Source: Porphyra umbilicalis
Taxonomy: Eukaryota > Rhodophyta > Bangiophyceae > Bangiales > Bangiaceae
Direction of reading: 5' to 3'
NCBI GenBank assembly: GCA_002049455.2
Contig: KV919115.1
Span: 10,798 to 74,797, forward strand
Length of the DNA stretch: 64,000 nt
How positions within the stretch are numbered: the stretch's first letter is position 1; each line of letters begins with the position of its first letter. A program made the position numbers and the translations under genes. Below the pieces are notes generated by a model. It saw only the letters and a program-made list of their open reading frames with translations. It did not search any database and was not told the DNA's origin. This document shows, one piece after another, positions 1 to 10,560 of the stretch.

Positions 1-136
1 TCGAATTACTTCGAACCATCCCGGGGTGTGGCGTCGTGGTCGTCGGACCTGGGCTCACGCCGTTGGCGACGCCCGATAGGGCCGCTTCCGCCCGCGTTCA
101 CCGCGGCGCGATCGCTCGCCATCTCCGCCCCGGGCG

Positions 137-622
137 GTGGATGCCACTTGGCCGACCCGCGCGTCTTCCACCGCGGCAGTTGCCTTGTTTGGGTCGGCGC
201 GCGCGCGCGATGTACGCGCTCGCGCGCCCCGCGGGGCAGCCTTGTCGGCGGTGGCTAGCGCCTGGGTCGAGCAGATCGCAGGCTTGCGTACCGCTGTTGA
301 GCGCGCGGACGGACGGGGTGTCGAATCGGCTTTGTCCATTATTGGACAGGCCGTGGCTCGCGCCGTTGACGGCGAGGCCAACTACGGGCGCTTCGCCCAG
401 CACCTCGAGGCTATCCAGCCAGAGGAGGAGGCCGCGCCGGCGCGCTTCAACGCGCAGAGCATCCTTGGTCGTGGGACCCACGAGGGCGGAGGCCCGTCGA
501 CGGGGGTTCCGCACTCGGCGCGCAACACGCGTGCGCGTAGTGTCTCGCAGGAGTCGGCGGCCAGTGTTGGCGCGAGCCGCAATTTCCGGCGGGACTCGCG
601 TCGTCGTGACGACGAGGAGTAG
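137..622 (+). CDS. Unknown ORF antisense to gypsy 1
   Basis: This 161-codon open frame starts at GTG, so the true start may lie upstream or across a splice. It is on the opposite strand to gypsy 1, in the stretch between the chromodomain and the unseen 3' LTR. It encodes an Ala/Val-rich helical segment (WVEQIAGLRTAVERA...) followed by an Arg/Ser-rich tail ending RRRDDEE. Element 2 also carries an antisense ORF in the same relative place, with a similar Ala-rich helix and a low-complexity C-terminus. I recognise no family. High GC makes chance ORFs common, so the support comes mainly from its position. Confidence 0.35.
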   Translation: MDATWPTRASSTAAVALFGSARARDVRARAPRGAALSAVASAWVEQIAGLRTAVERADGRGVESALSIIGQAVARAVDGEANYGRFAQHLEAIQPEEEAAPARFNAQSILGRGTHEGGGPSTGVPHSARNTRARSVSQESAASVGASRNFRRDSRRRDDEE

Positions 623-764
623 CGAGGTTCAATTTTCAGTGACTTGCTCGGTTGACCCCGGTGGGGGGGTGGGGTTGACAATGTCGGGGTCTTACGCCTT
701 TTTAGGGTGTTGATGTTTCTTCGTCTTGTTGTTGTTTGTCGTTTGACATGTTTGTATCCACTTC

Positions 765-1487
765 TCAGTTTTTCTGTTTATCGTCATAGCGATGAAGGAA
801 GTGGCAGGCCATCATGGCCCATGTTGTGGGATTTGTATCCCTTGAGTCTGCTGATAAAAGCACTTCGTACTCGAAACATGCACGTATGGCAGTAGCGTAC
901 CAACTGGTGTTGGTCCATTGTGGTATTACCACGGTTGCTTCTTCTGTGGTTGTTACCAAGCGTCGAAGGACTGAGTCCAAGTGTTGCACCGGAGGTACAA
1001 GAAACCCGTTGCGGAGCACTGGTTCAGGGGTATCGCTCCCGATCAGTGTCGCCTGTGCGGATTTCGGCCACACATATGTGTACGGGCCGTAAACACGGTT
1101 CAGCCGAGAGAAATGCCGCAAGGCAAGTTGGGGATCATACGCAAAGTTGCGCGTCATGGACGGCAGAATGGACTTGAGCCATGCAACAGGGATTACTTCC
1201 TTAATTGCAACGTCGGTACTTGACTCTGTCCAAGAGACATCGGCGTGGATAACTCTGTCACCGGTAACATGGACATGTTGGATAGTGGGTATCCACGTGG
1301 ATTCCATGACGATGTTGGCCACAGTTGTGAGCCCGGCCTGTCGGCGACTTCGTCGCGTTGGCGTTTGCCACTCGTACCCCGGTACATGCTTCTTCTTCTG
1401 TCGAAGGAAACGCACCACCAGGTTGCGGGGGAGGTTCTCCAGGGGTTCCCAAGTGTCGTCCTTCGACCCGTAGTCGAACCAGCGCAC
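765..1487 (-). pseudogene. Chromodomain and extra C-terminal domain of gypsy 1
   Basis: The first residues, MRWFDYGSKDDTWEPLENLP, match the second half of a chromodomain (RW.GY...DTWEP..NL), the targeting module of chromoviral integrases. Beyond it the frame continues for about 190 residues, much longer than a usual chromoviral tail. The end holds VVIPQWTNTSWYATAI, a P.W....W pattern reminiscent of a short motif seen near the RNase H of DIRS-type elements. The chromodomain call is firm; the meaning of the extension is unknown. Confidence 0.75.
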
Positions 1488-1496
1488 CTTAGCGCT

Positions 1497-4400
1497 TTAG
1501 CTGTCACCCGTCTGGCGTAAGCCTAGGAGTTTGTCGATCACATACTCATCGGCAGTTGCCGGTGGTGACTTGCGTTCGTCTACACCATCTAGCAGGAGGT
1601 GTGGAACCGTGTCCGTCGTCGTTGGACGAGGAGCTGGGGTGACATGGTCACTGCTGACGCGTTTCTCCTCGCCGTCAATGTCAATGACAAACGTAGAGGC
1701 GTCCGCATCGGCGTCAACGACCACGAAGGGGCCAATGGCTTTGCTTTGCAGCTTGTTTTGCCGATCGTGGTTGGTCGTGTATACGTAGTCGCCGATCTTG
1801 ACGTCCGCATTGCGGGTTGCGAACCAATGGTCTAAGTTACGTTTGTAACTGTTGCGTCTTACGCAAGGCCTCGACCACGATGGGGATCTGCTTGCGCAGG
1901 CGGGCCATGAACTCGCGCTTGCGAGCTAGGGGGACCCATCCTTGAGCGTTCCCTTATTGGTAAGCGGAGTGCCCGGGGGCAAGTTGCGAACCGTCAGGTT
2001 GGGGATCCGCCTTGGGATAACGAGCTCAAATGGGGCGATGCCCGTCGACCGATGTGGTTGGCTATTATACGCCATGGTGATTACCAAGAGTAGCTCATCC
2101 CATCGTGATGGGTCGTCGGCGACGTAGTGTCGCAGCTGAGTAGCCATGGTACGGTTGTACCGTTCGACTTGCCCATTGGTTTGGGGATGATACGCCGTGG
2201 TGCGAACCGTTTTAATGCCAAGCATTTTCGTCACAGCGATGAAGAAGTTCGACATGAACTGGGGCCCTTGGTCCGATAGAATCCGGTCCGGTGGCCCGTA
2301 GGCTGACACCCACGCGTCGATGATGGCTGACGCCACTGACATGGCCGTGATTCGCCGCAAGGCGACGCACTCGGTGAGCTTGGCGAAGCGGTCGGTAATG
2401 ACCAGGATGAAGCGGTTGCCCTTCTTGGAGGCCGGGATGGGCCCAAAGATGTCAACGGACAGCTCCGTGAGAGGCTCGGTAGCCTGAAACAGGGTCAAGG
2501 GCGTGGTGTGTCGCCGCAAGGCGAGGCGAATTTGCGCACACGTTGTGCATTTGGTGATGGTCGAATGAATATCCGTCACCATTGAAGGCCAGTAGTATGC
2601 CTTACGCTTTGTGTAATACATTCGGTTCATACCAGGATGGGTGGCCACGGTTGCGTGGTGCTCGAGGGTCAACACGCGTTCGCGTAGAGACTTTGGAATA
2701 ACCAGTTGATTGTCGTAAGGCGCACGGCTGTACAGAGCGTGATGCTCATCGCGGAAGAAGGCCTTGGCCGTTTTGCGCTCCACGCGAGTGGACATCTCGA
2801 CGCAGAAGTCGTCTTTTTGTTGTGCTTCGACAACATCTTCGAACTCCACCGGTTCCGGTGTGTCGGTACCCGTGTACCTCCCCGTTCTTAAGCCGTTGGC
2901 CGTCTCGGTCAATGCCAGACAAGGTATATCATCATGGATATCTTCTGGTGGCGCCACCGTAGAGGCGCGCGACAGGAAGTCGGGCAAGTGGTGAGATGCA
3001 CCTGGTTTATAAACCATATCGAATGTGTATTCGGAGAGCCGAAGTCGCCATCGCATCAAGCGTCCGCTTGAGTCGGTCGTGCTGTAGATCCAGCTAAGTG
3101 CTTGGTGATCCGTTCGGATGAGGAACCGTTGCCCGTCGAGGAAGTGCCTCAACTTGAGGACAGCCCACACGACGCCGAGGCATGCTCGCTCCGTGGTGGA
3201 GTAGTTTTGTTCTGCAGCAGTGAGTCCTCGGCTCCAATACCCGACAGGGTGAAGCAGTTCGCCCGGCTCCTCTTGGAGGAGGGTACAACCCACTTGGTCG
3301 GCGCATGCGTCCACGTCAACGACGAGCTTCCGATTGGCCTTTGGCAACGCAAGTACCGGTGGGCACAACGGTGCGTTGCGGAGGTCCTCGAAGGCGGCGA
3401 TAGCAACGTCCGTAGGTGGTGGTAAATCCGGTGGGATCTCGGCCCTAGTCAGGGCGTTCAGGGGCTTTGCTCGTTTGGCAAAGTCTTTGACAAACCGTCC
3501 ATAGACGTTGCACATGCCCAAGAAGCTTTTCAGCTGGGTCTTTGTGGTTGGGAACTTGGCATGATTCAGAGCATCCACGTTCTTGTTGTGCACGTGCAGT
3601 TGCCCGGGGCGGACAATGTGTCCTAGGTACTCGACCTCATCGGAGAACCACGTGCACTTTTCCAAGTTGAGGGTGACCTTGGCTTCGCGGAGACGGTGAA
3701 GAAACGTGTCAACGTCTTTGACGTGTTGTTCCGCGTTGGCGGAGAAGATGATGACATCGTCTAAGTAGACAAGGCATATCTGCCACTTCAAGCCCGAGAG
3801 GATAATATCCAACGCGCGCTGAAAGGTAGCGGGCGCGTTCGTCAAGCCGAAAGGCATGGATAACCAGTGGTATATACCACAATGCGTTGTGAACGCTGTC
3901 TTCTCTTGGTCTTCCTTGCGTAAGGGTACTTACCAGTACCCCGCGGTGCAGTCGAGAGACGTGAACACCTGGGCATCTCCCAAGGAGTCGAGGCAGTCCT
4001 CCATCCGAGGCAAGGGATGAGCATCCTTTTTGGTGATGTTGTTTAACCGACGATAGTCGACACAGAATCGGGCTTTGCCGTTCTTTTTTGGTACAATTAC
4101 CACGGAGCTTGCCCAAGCACTATGGCTAGGGGCAATGACGTTGAGCTTCAACATCTTGTTGATCTGATAAGCGATGATCTGCCGTTTAAACGGCCCGGTC
4201 CGGTAGGGTTGGGCCCGTATGGGCAGAGCGTCGGGAGGAGTGACGATGGCGTGCTCCGTAGCACGAATGACGCCAAGGGTTCCATCCCACATAGACGAAT
4301 GCGTCTTAAGCATGTCTCGAATCTGCTTGTGCAGGTACTCGGGTGCCTCACTGAGGACGAGGTCCTCGAGTGGGTCACGACTCGCGTCGTCCGATGGGTT

Positions 4401-5225
4401 ATCGGTTCCACCCTTTGGGTTGTTGTCATCCAAGACGGCGGAAAGCATCGGCCCTTGGTAGGGTTCCGCAAACCCCAAGGTAGAGTTCTTGCGAACAATG
4501 ACTTGGTCCTTGCCGAAGTTGCATAACTTGACCAGGAATGGTTCGTCCGGTTTGACGATGGCGATGCCGCGGGCGACTGCCATGGACTTGTGTCGGCACA
4601 ACCGAATGTTCGGTGTGATGGTAACCATACCAGGGGTGTCGCACGTGGCCATGATCCACTCCTCCTTGTGTCCGTTGACACGCACCTGTTTGCAGGCTCG
4701 AACCCGAGCGGGTTTATCTTGCCAGTGGCGGTCCCACGCGCTGTCGTCAAGACAAGCTTAGATCGGCGTTGGCCGAGGTTGCTCTTCCGTGCATCGCACG
4801 TGCTCTTGCCAGACAATCTTGCGCAAACGCGGCAGAATGCCTTCGATGTTTTGTTGAATGAACTCGGTGCCAAGAATGCACGGGACTGACAAATTGTCGG
4901 CAACGAGGAATTGGTCAAATAGACGCACACCTCCGGTGTCTACATACAGATGTATGGCATACTTCGTCACAAGACGATTGTTGTTTGCATCTCCGATGCG
5001 CGGAAGCGTAGTAAACTCTTCGGCGTAAGCCATCCAGTTCGAAGGGAGAACACTAGTTCGCACTATGTTCACCCCGGCGCCCGTGTCTAAGACAGGGCGG
5101 CAACTTCGCATTACGCGCAGGCATGGGCCTAACGTGGCTGCGATCTCGTAGTGCCGAAGGGCACGACGTAAGAGTCTTGTCACCGTACGCTTTCGCGTTC
5201 CGCCGGGCAACCCCAAGTCGGGCAC
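1497..5225 (-). pseudogene. pol: pol region of gypsy 1 (PR-RT-RH-IN)
   Basis: Domains lie in Ty3/gypsy order on the minus strand. The aspartic protease has VLDTGAGVNIV near 5100. Reverse transcriptase spans about 4450-3300, with FCVDYRRLNNITKKDAHPLP, MPFGLTNAPATFQ and CLVYLDDVIIFS. RNase H lies at about 3350-2950, with VDVDACADQVGCTLLQ. Integrase lies at about 2700-1930, with an HH...CTTCAQ zinc finger, an SVDIFGP core and HPQTNGQVERYNR. The integrase C-terminal part extends towards 1500. RNase H before integrase is the Ty3/gypsy arrangement. The region is broken in several places. Confidence 0.9.
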
Positions 5226-5230
5226 CCGGC

Positions 5231-6876
5231 CTAGACGTTTTTCGAGTCGTCCACGGCGTCGGCCGGATGTTCGACCTCGTCTTCTTCGACGTTACCGTCG
5301 GCAAGGGCATGAACGCCGATAGGCGGTTGCCGACGCTCGCGACGGCGATAAGGCTCGGCACACTGTGCGGCGAAGTGCCCCGGCTTGTTACAGTTGTAAC
5401 AGATGTCAGCCCGATTGGCTTGAGGGACGGCGGCCCGAGGGGGCGGCGAGGTGCGAACCGGTAAGAACGGTCGTTCTGTCGTCGTCCGCTGGTCTTGTGT
5501 CGCGTAAGCGACTTTGATCGCCGTTGGGCGGGTCATCTTGAGTTTCAAACGCAACTTGTTCGTACAGTCCCAATACATCTGGGCGGTGGCGACCGTCTCG
5601 GACAGGGTTCGGTCGGGGAACTGGTCGTTCAGTACCCGGACGTGCGCTTGCACAAGGTCCGAAAGACCAGGGATGAAGACGTCCTTAACGTCTTGGATGT
5701 CGAACAAACCGTTCAGGAAGTCGCATTGCGTTTCCACGCGATGAACAAAGGCCGTGGGCGCCTCGTTGTCTTGTTGCTTCATCGTAGTGATTTTTTGATA
5801 GGCGTTAGCCATAATTGCGTGTGTCGCATACTTCGAAAGAAGCCAGTTGACGGCATCTTCGTAGGTACGGATGGCGTAACGCTTACGTCCGAGGGTGCTG
5901 TTAAGCGCGCCGGAGAAGGCCATCTTGGCGTTGCCGGCTAGTCGAAAGACCATGAGCGGTACGGCTTGACCGTGCGTCAGCCCAGCCGCGTCGCAGGCGC
6001 GGCGAAAGGTCGTCAAGAACGTGAAGATGCCCGAGGGCAGGGCTCCCGTGAATGGCTGTTGCCCATGGAACGCTCCGTCCAAACGTTTGTTGAGACGGTG
6101 CGACCGCTGTGCCTCTTTAGGCGTATATGTCAGATGACGGCGGATCAGGAAGAAGGTCCTGTAGTCCAGGAGTGTCTTGAAGCGGCTATTAGCCGGGCGG
6201 ATCACCTTGATCCTATCGGCTTTTTCAAGTCGCTCCTTCCGTTTGGTGGGAGGCGCGGGGCGCTTGCGCGCGGCCGCGTCCGACTGGCTCGAGCTGTCGC
6301 TCGGCGAGGACCCACTTGGGGGCGACGCCGGGTGTGAGGGCCCGTGGCCATCGTCCGAAGAGGACGTGTCCGTCGGGTTGGGGTTGTCGTCGTCTGACGA
6401 CGTCGGGCTTGACCCAGAAGCGGAATCGTCGGAAGATGAGGAAAGCGCGGCGTTAGCCGGAGCGTCCTTGCTGACGGACTTGCCCTTAATCACCTTGCTC
6501 GTCTTATCGACATCCTGGTCTTGTCGCCCGACCGGTGGCGAGACTTAGGCACACGGCATTCCTCCTCATGGGAGTCGACCTTGCGCAGGGCCTCGACGTC
6601 GTCGACAAACTTGTCATTTGCTCGCGCCAGAGACTCGTTAGTCTGTTCTTAGGCCGTTAGGCGTCGCTAAAGTGCTTCAACGGCCGCCTTCAGGCTCTCC
6701 ACCACCTGCATCTGCCCAGAGGCGGCTTGATCCGCAGGGATGGGAGGAGTTGGAGCACCGTCCGTTGGGGCGTCGGAGGCGGCAGGAGTGCCTTGTCCCC
6801 CGCCCGGCGGCCGGTAGCCAGATGGCAACTTGCCGGCTCTGGCTCGCCGAGTGCCGCCGGTACCACCAGTAGACAT
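5231..6876 (-). pseudogene. gag: gag region of gypsy 1
   Basis: This is the structural polyprotein region of the fossil. The N-terminal part is rich in Gly, Pro and Ser and includes a long Ser/Asp-rich low-complexity stretch. The middle has the helical capsid-like region typical of retrotransposon Gag (segment beginning FTFLTTFRRACDAAG). Near the C-terminus is one CCHC zinc knuckle, CYNCNKPGHFAAQC, followed by a basic tail. Gag would form the intracellular virus-like particle and the knuckle would bind RNA. It lies between the 5' LTR and the protease, as expected for the family. Confidence 0.85.
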
Positions 6877-7088
6877 ACTGGGACCTGAACAGAGTGTTCC
6901 GACTTGGCTTACGCCCTGTGCGCCAACGTCGGAGATCTCAACCGTGATGCCCCCGGCACCACGCCCACAAGTCGATGGCTTACGCCCCGCGCGCCAAGCG
7001 ACCGTATCGACACCGTCACAATGCCACGAGGCACCGAGAAAGTTTTCGGGGACACCGTGCCGCGAGGCACGATGAAGGCGAGGGTATC

Positions 7089-7106
7089 CCCTGCTGCTCC
7101 AGCAAA
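7089..7106 (-). promoter_or_regulatory. Primer-binding-site region of gypsy 1
   Basis: The stretch next to the putative 5' LTR matches the equivalent stretch of element 2 except for one base. This marks the likely minus-strand primer site and shows that the two elements are related. I could not assign the tRNA with confidence. Confidence 0.5.
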
Positions 7107-7500
7107 TGTGGTAATAATAACGTTAGTTCAATTACCAGTGTACTGAGACCGATCGTAGCCGAGCAATAAAGCGAGTTCTATCGCCGTCGCGGCGAGGAAG
7201 AAAGACCTTTTGTTGAAGGGCATCCGATGGGGAGCCGGGTGGTGCCCACGACGGCGACCCCGGACCCACGGTGGTTTAATACAAACAACGGCACTGGTCG
7301 ATCGACCATCAGATCAAGCGATCGTAATGAGTGCCGGCAGACAGATAAGACAGGCAAGCAAACAAGCAATAAAAAATAAACAATGCGGAAGTAATTCCCC
7401 AAAGGGCGTGCCACAAGCCGAGTCACACACATCCGTGGATTCGGCCAGTCAAGGGGGCTACTCGTGGCTAATTGCCAATTGGTAGCAGAGATATGCTACA
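7107..7500 (-). repeat. Putative 5' LTR of gypsy element 1
   Basis: The minus-strand sequence just below 7107 (TTTGCTGGAGCAGCAGG) nearly matches the sequence that follows the 5' LTR of element 2 (TTTGGTGGAGCAGCAGG), so 7107 is the LTR-internal border. The outer border is placed at 7500, where the plus strand ends GCTACA, mirroring TGTGG at 7107. No second LTR is available for comparison, so the length of 394 is an inference. The LTR contains an A-rich stretch around 7350-7390. Confidence 0.55.
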
Positions 7501-7774
7501 AGCACCCCCACACGCCCGAGAGCGGGCAGAAGCCGCAGGGCACGCCCCTCTTGGGCAAGTGCACCGGCACTGACACCGGCACACCATGTTGCAAAAATAC
7601 GACAATGACAAGGTCCTTGTAAATGCGCCACACAGGCGACTCGTCGTCGATCAGGTCGACCTCGTTGGGGACGGCGTGGGTGTTGGCCGCCATGGAGGAC
7701 TGCAGCCACGTCTGCACGATGGAAACCGGCCGCTTGAGCGCCGAGGCCATCTGCTCGATCGCGGCGGCAAACAC
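7496..7774 (-). CDS. Small unknown ORF abutting the gypsy 1 LTR
   Basis: This 92-codon minus-strand frame (MFAAAIEQMASALKRPVSIVQTWLQ...) lies downstream of the MITE-bearing gene and may be a further exon of it. It has a helical start, an acidic EVDLIDDES patch and a C-terminal GVPCGFCPLSGVWGC segment. Its stop codon uses bases of the putative gypsy 1 LTR terminus, so the original frame may have continued past 7500 before the insertion. Function unknown. Confidence 0.35.
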   Translation of the reverse strand: MFAAAIEQMASALKRPVSIVQTWLQSSMAANTHAVPNEVDLIDDESPVWRIYKDLVIVVFLQHGVPVSVPVHLPKRGVPCGFCPLSGVWGCL

Positions 7775-7822
7775 GTCCGTGTGCCCGCAGCTGCTTGCCC
7801 GGTTGAGGCTGACGTCTGCGTT

Positions 7823-9009
7823 CTACAAATCAGTGCCCACCCACGTGCACCTGACCGAGGCGTCCGGTGAGATCCAACAGCAGCAGCTGCTACTCTTGCC
7901 TTGGTCCGTCTTCCCCCACAAGGAGAACCGCGCAACCACCCCAAACAAGTACGGCATTGCCCACACCTCCTCCTTGCCGACAGCTCTCCTGCAGGATACC
8001 TCGAGCTCTGTGAAGGCCCGGCGGTCGTCGAGAGAGACGTCTTCAAGCGCCGGGTCTTCAAGTAGAATGGGCAATTCGCGGAGATAAAGGGCCTCAGACG
8101 GAAAGCGCAACAAGCCACGATAGAAAATTTCGTGAGTTCTTACCAGGGGTTGACAGAATACGGTTTGTTGGCCGTATCCGGGCCAGAATACGGATATAAT
8201 CCGATATATGTCGCAGAATATTCGTCCACGATTCTCCATTGAAGAAAAAAGGACCATCCACGGGAAGCTCTGGACGTCACTATGTCAATATTCCGAGCTG
8301 CTGGCGCAAATAGATGTCGAATATTGTCGTTTTGTTTGTAATGACAGTAGCTCAAGATATCGGATATTTATCCTGAGAACCCCTGGTTCTTATGCCAGTA
8401 CCTTCGGGCCGTGCGCCCATTCCTGCCGCGCCACCGCCACGACGCTTGTTGGATTCGGGCTGGCTTGCAGCGGGAACCGACTCGTACGCGTCCCCCCCCG
8501 ACCCACCTCCATCGTCCGCGCCGGCGGGGAGCACCACGGAAGGAACCGCATCAGCAGCCACTGACGCACAAAAATCGAGTATGCCAGAGCTATGCGAGTC
8601 GGGCCACTGCACAGAGGATCCGTTGTCACCGTGGGAGCCAAGAGCAACTGGGTCATCCCCATTGAGCGCTTCCTCCGCAGATATAAATATTCCAGCGAGG
8701 GACGGGAAGGTCGACATCGGCAGCTTGGAAGAAGATTCGTGACGCTGCGGGGGGTGCAGCGGCACGACATGCGGTCTGCAGGTGCTGGTTGCGTACTCAA
8801 GATCTTTCTCGAAGAGAGAGTATACCCACTCGTAGGGCGGCGGCCCTGTTCTTCCCTTTGATGCAGGTGAAAGTAGGAAAACAAGCAAGAGCAGATCGGA
8901 AAGCGAAGAAAGGACCACCACGACGGTTGAAATACTGCGCCAAAGGTCCCAGTGGACAGTGTGGTACCACCGCCTCACTTGCCGCGCGGCAGAAAGGAAT
9001 ATAGGGCAC
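7823..9009 (-). pseudogene. Unknown minus-strand gene with hAT MITE insertions
   Basis: Codons run open on the minus strand from about 9009 down to MITE 1 (8385) and resume in the same frame from 8143 to a stop at 7823. Ignoring MITE 1 and one copy of its 8-bp duplication, the frame is uninterrupted for about 310 codons. The product is rich in Gly, Ser and Asp in the middle, with an acidic C-terminal part (ALYLRELPILLEDPALEDVSLDDR) and a Cys cluster (SSSCCCW). I recognise no domain. MITE 2 sits exactly at its 5' side. The gene predates both MITEs. The start codon and any upstream exon are not resolved. Confidence 0.45.
8144..8385. mobile_element. hAT-type MITE 1 (242 bp)
   Basis: The terminal inverted repeats are CAGGGGTTGACAGAATA at the left and, read inward from the right, CAGGGGTTCTCAGGATA. 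The flanks are GTTCTTAC (8136-8143) and GTTCTTAT (8386-8393), an 8-bp target duplication with one difference. An 8-bp duplication with CAGGG termini is the hAT signature. The interior is rich in GGATAT/ATATCC words and has no coding capacity. Confidence 0.88.
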
Positions 9010-9762
9010 CAGGGGTTGTCATGGATATATCCCTGAGGAATATATCCATGCATTATATCCGTATCCACGTCGGATACGCGCCGGGGACGCATATTCTAAA
9101 TGCATTATGAGAAAGAGAGGAGAGGATATATCTATCCTGTCCGACAAAAACTGCAAGATTATATCAGATCCGTATTCCAGATATGAGAGGCTGGATACAG
9201 GGATATACAAGGTTATAAAACTTCTCGGGCCGACAGAATTCCGGTACAACGCAGTCCACCTCTCTTTTCCCAATCCGACCATCGGGAGATTCATGTGAAA
9301 GCATGTTGCAGCGACAAGCGGCAATCCCGCCCGACCCGGAAGAAACCGTTCAAGCACGCGACTCGGCCCGCTTGCGATATCAGCAAAGTGTGACACGAGT
9401 TTCAGAACGGTCTATCTGACGACCGTTTACAAGAACGGCGGGGAACTGCCTGGACAGCGCCCGTTGGGGCGCACACATCAAATGTGAATATCACATCATA
9501 ATTGATGTCCATTTAGCACTCAACAAGTGTCTGAATGGCGTCTTTCGCTGGCCCTAATTATGCGTCCTGACGGACTTGTAGGAATATAATCGGATACGAT
9601 AATCGTACTCGGACACGGATATAATCTACGTAATAATCCGGTTTCGGAGGCAGATATCCGCATCCGGATCTTAGTTAAGCGAATTATCCGTAATCAGATA
9701 CACCGCATCGGCGTGTATCCGTATCCTATTTCGCCTTGAAATGCGTATCCTGACAACCCCTG
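9010..9762. mobile_element. hAT-type MITE 2 (753 bp)
   Basis: Perfect 8-bp target duplications TAGGGCAC lie at 9002-9009 and 9763-9770. The terminal inverted repeats are CAGGGGTTGTCATGGATA and, from the right, CAGGGGTTGTCAGGAT. The subterminal regions are dense in ATCCGTATCC/GGATATATCC words. There is no transposase-like frame. The perfect duplication suggests it is younger than MITE 1. Confidence 0.92.
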
Positions 9763-9770
9763 TAGGGCAC

Positions 9771-10560
9771 CCCTGTCGAACGTCACAAAATGAACCCACA
9801 CATTCCAGACAGCCGGTCCACGATTGGAGCTTCGAGTCAGAGGAAATAGGCGATGTAGGCGTGCCGCTGTACCGTACCGTCCAGGGTGTACAATACCGCG
9901 AACGAACAGGAGCGGCACGACGAAGCAGGCGCGGCGCGACCCCGCAGAAGCGGCGTGAAGGCGCTGGGGCGGCGTGACATATTAGGGGCAGCGAGACGGA
10001 GCAGCGTCACTGTGACGGCGCCGGCGCGGCGCGACGCAACGCGAGCCGTGGTACGCGTCACGAGGCGCTCGATACCGCGACGAACTCGTGTCACACCACG
10101 AGCAATGCGCCAACGCACAATCGGCGCGGCACTCCACGAGCGACGTGTTGCACCACGAGTCGCGCGACACAACGGGCGCGGCGCACTGATCTACGATGCG
10201 ACCGCGACGAAGAAGATTGCGACGGCGGTTGTGGTGCACGCGGATAGCAGGGCGCTACTTGAGCGCCACCTCACTGTACCTTCTGACAATATACCCCTTC
10301 ACATAATGGTACCAGAATCGTCTTGGGCACACGCAAGATATCAGATATCACTTGCGATGCCCATTCAGTGGACTGTGAGGTTCTGTTTTGCAAATCACAA
10401 CGCTCACAGTGCACTATTTGACTCCATGTGTAGAAGAAAGTTCATCTTGCGAGAGGAATTCATCCGGCAGGACTAGTCGGCCTCTTGGCTTCTCGTTGCA
10501 AGTCGAAGGAAGGTGAGCGCTACCTCCTTTCCATGTCGGTGGGCCAGGCGGCAACTACGC
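9771..10560. other. Intergenic, degenerate GCGACG-rich stretch
   Basis: About 9890-10200 is made of short degenerate words such as GCGACG, GGCGCGGC and CACGAG repeated without a fixed period. Open frames on both strands are Arg/Ala-rich low complexity and are not supported. The rest shows nothing recognisable. Confidence 0.5.

Larger units (their letters stand above)
1..7500 (-). mobile_element. Ty3/gypsy chromovirus 1, partial
   Basis: This minus-strand LTR retrotransposon runs off the left window edge. Reading from high to low coordinates one sees the 5' LTR, a primer-binding site, gag with a zinc knuckle, an aspartic protease, reverse transcriptase with the MPFGLTNAPATFQRA and YLDD motifs, RNase H, an integrase with an HHCC zinc finger and catalytic core, and a chromodomain. 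The 3' LTR is not in the window. It is a fossil with roughly half a dozen breaks. The right edge is inferred from the shared primer-site sequence with element 2 and from TGT...ACA termini, so 7500 is less certain than the family call. Confidence 0.9.

Noticed and set aside
36-713. 225-codon plus-strand frame overlapping the antisense ORF of gypsy 1
   Set aside because: It is Arg/Pro/Ala-rich and looks like a shadow of the 137-622 frame, whose composition is more protein-like.
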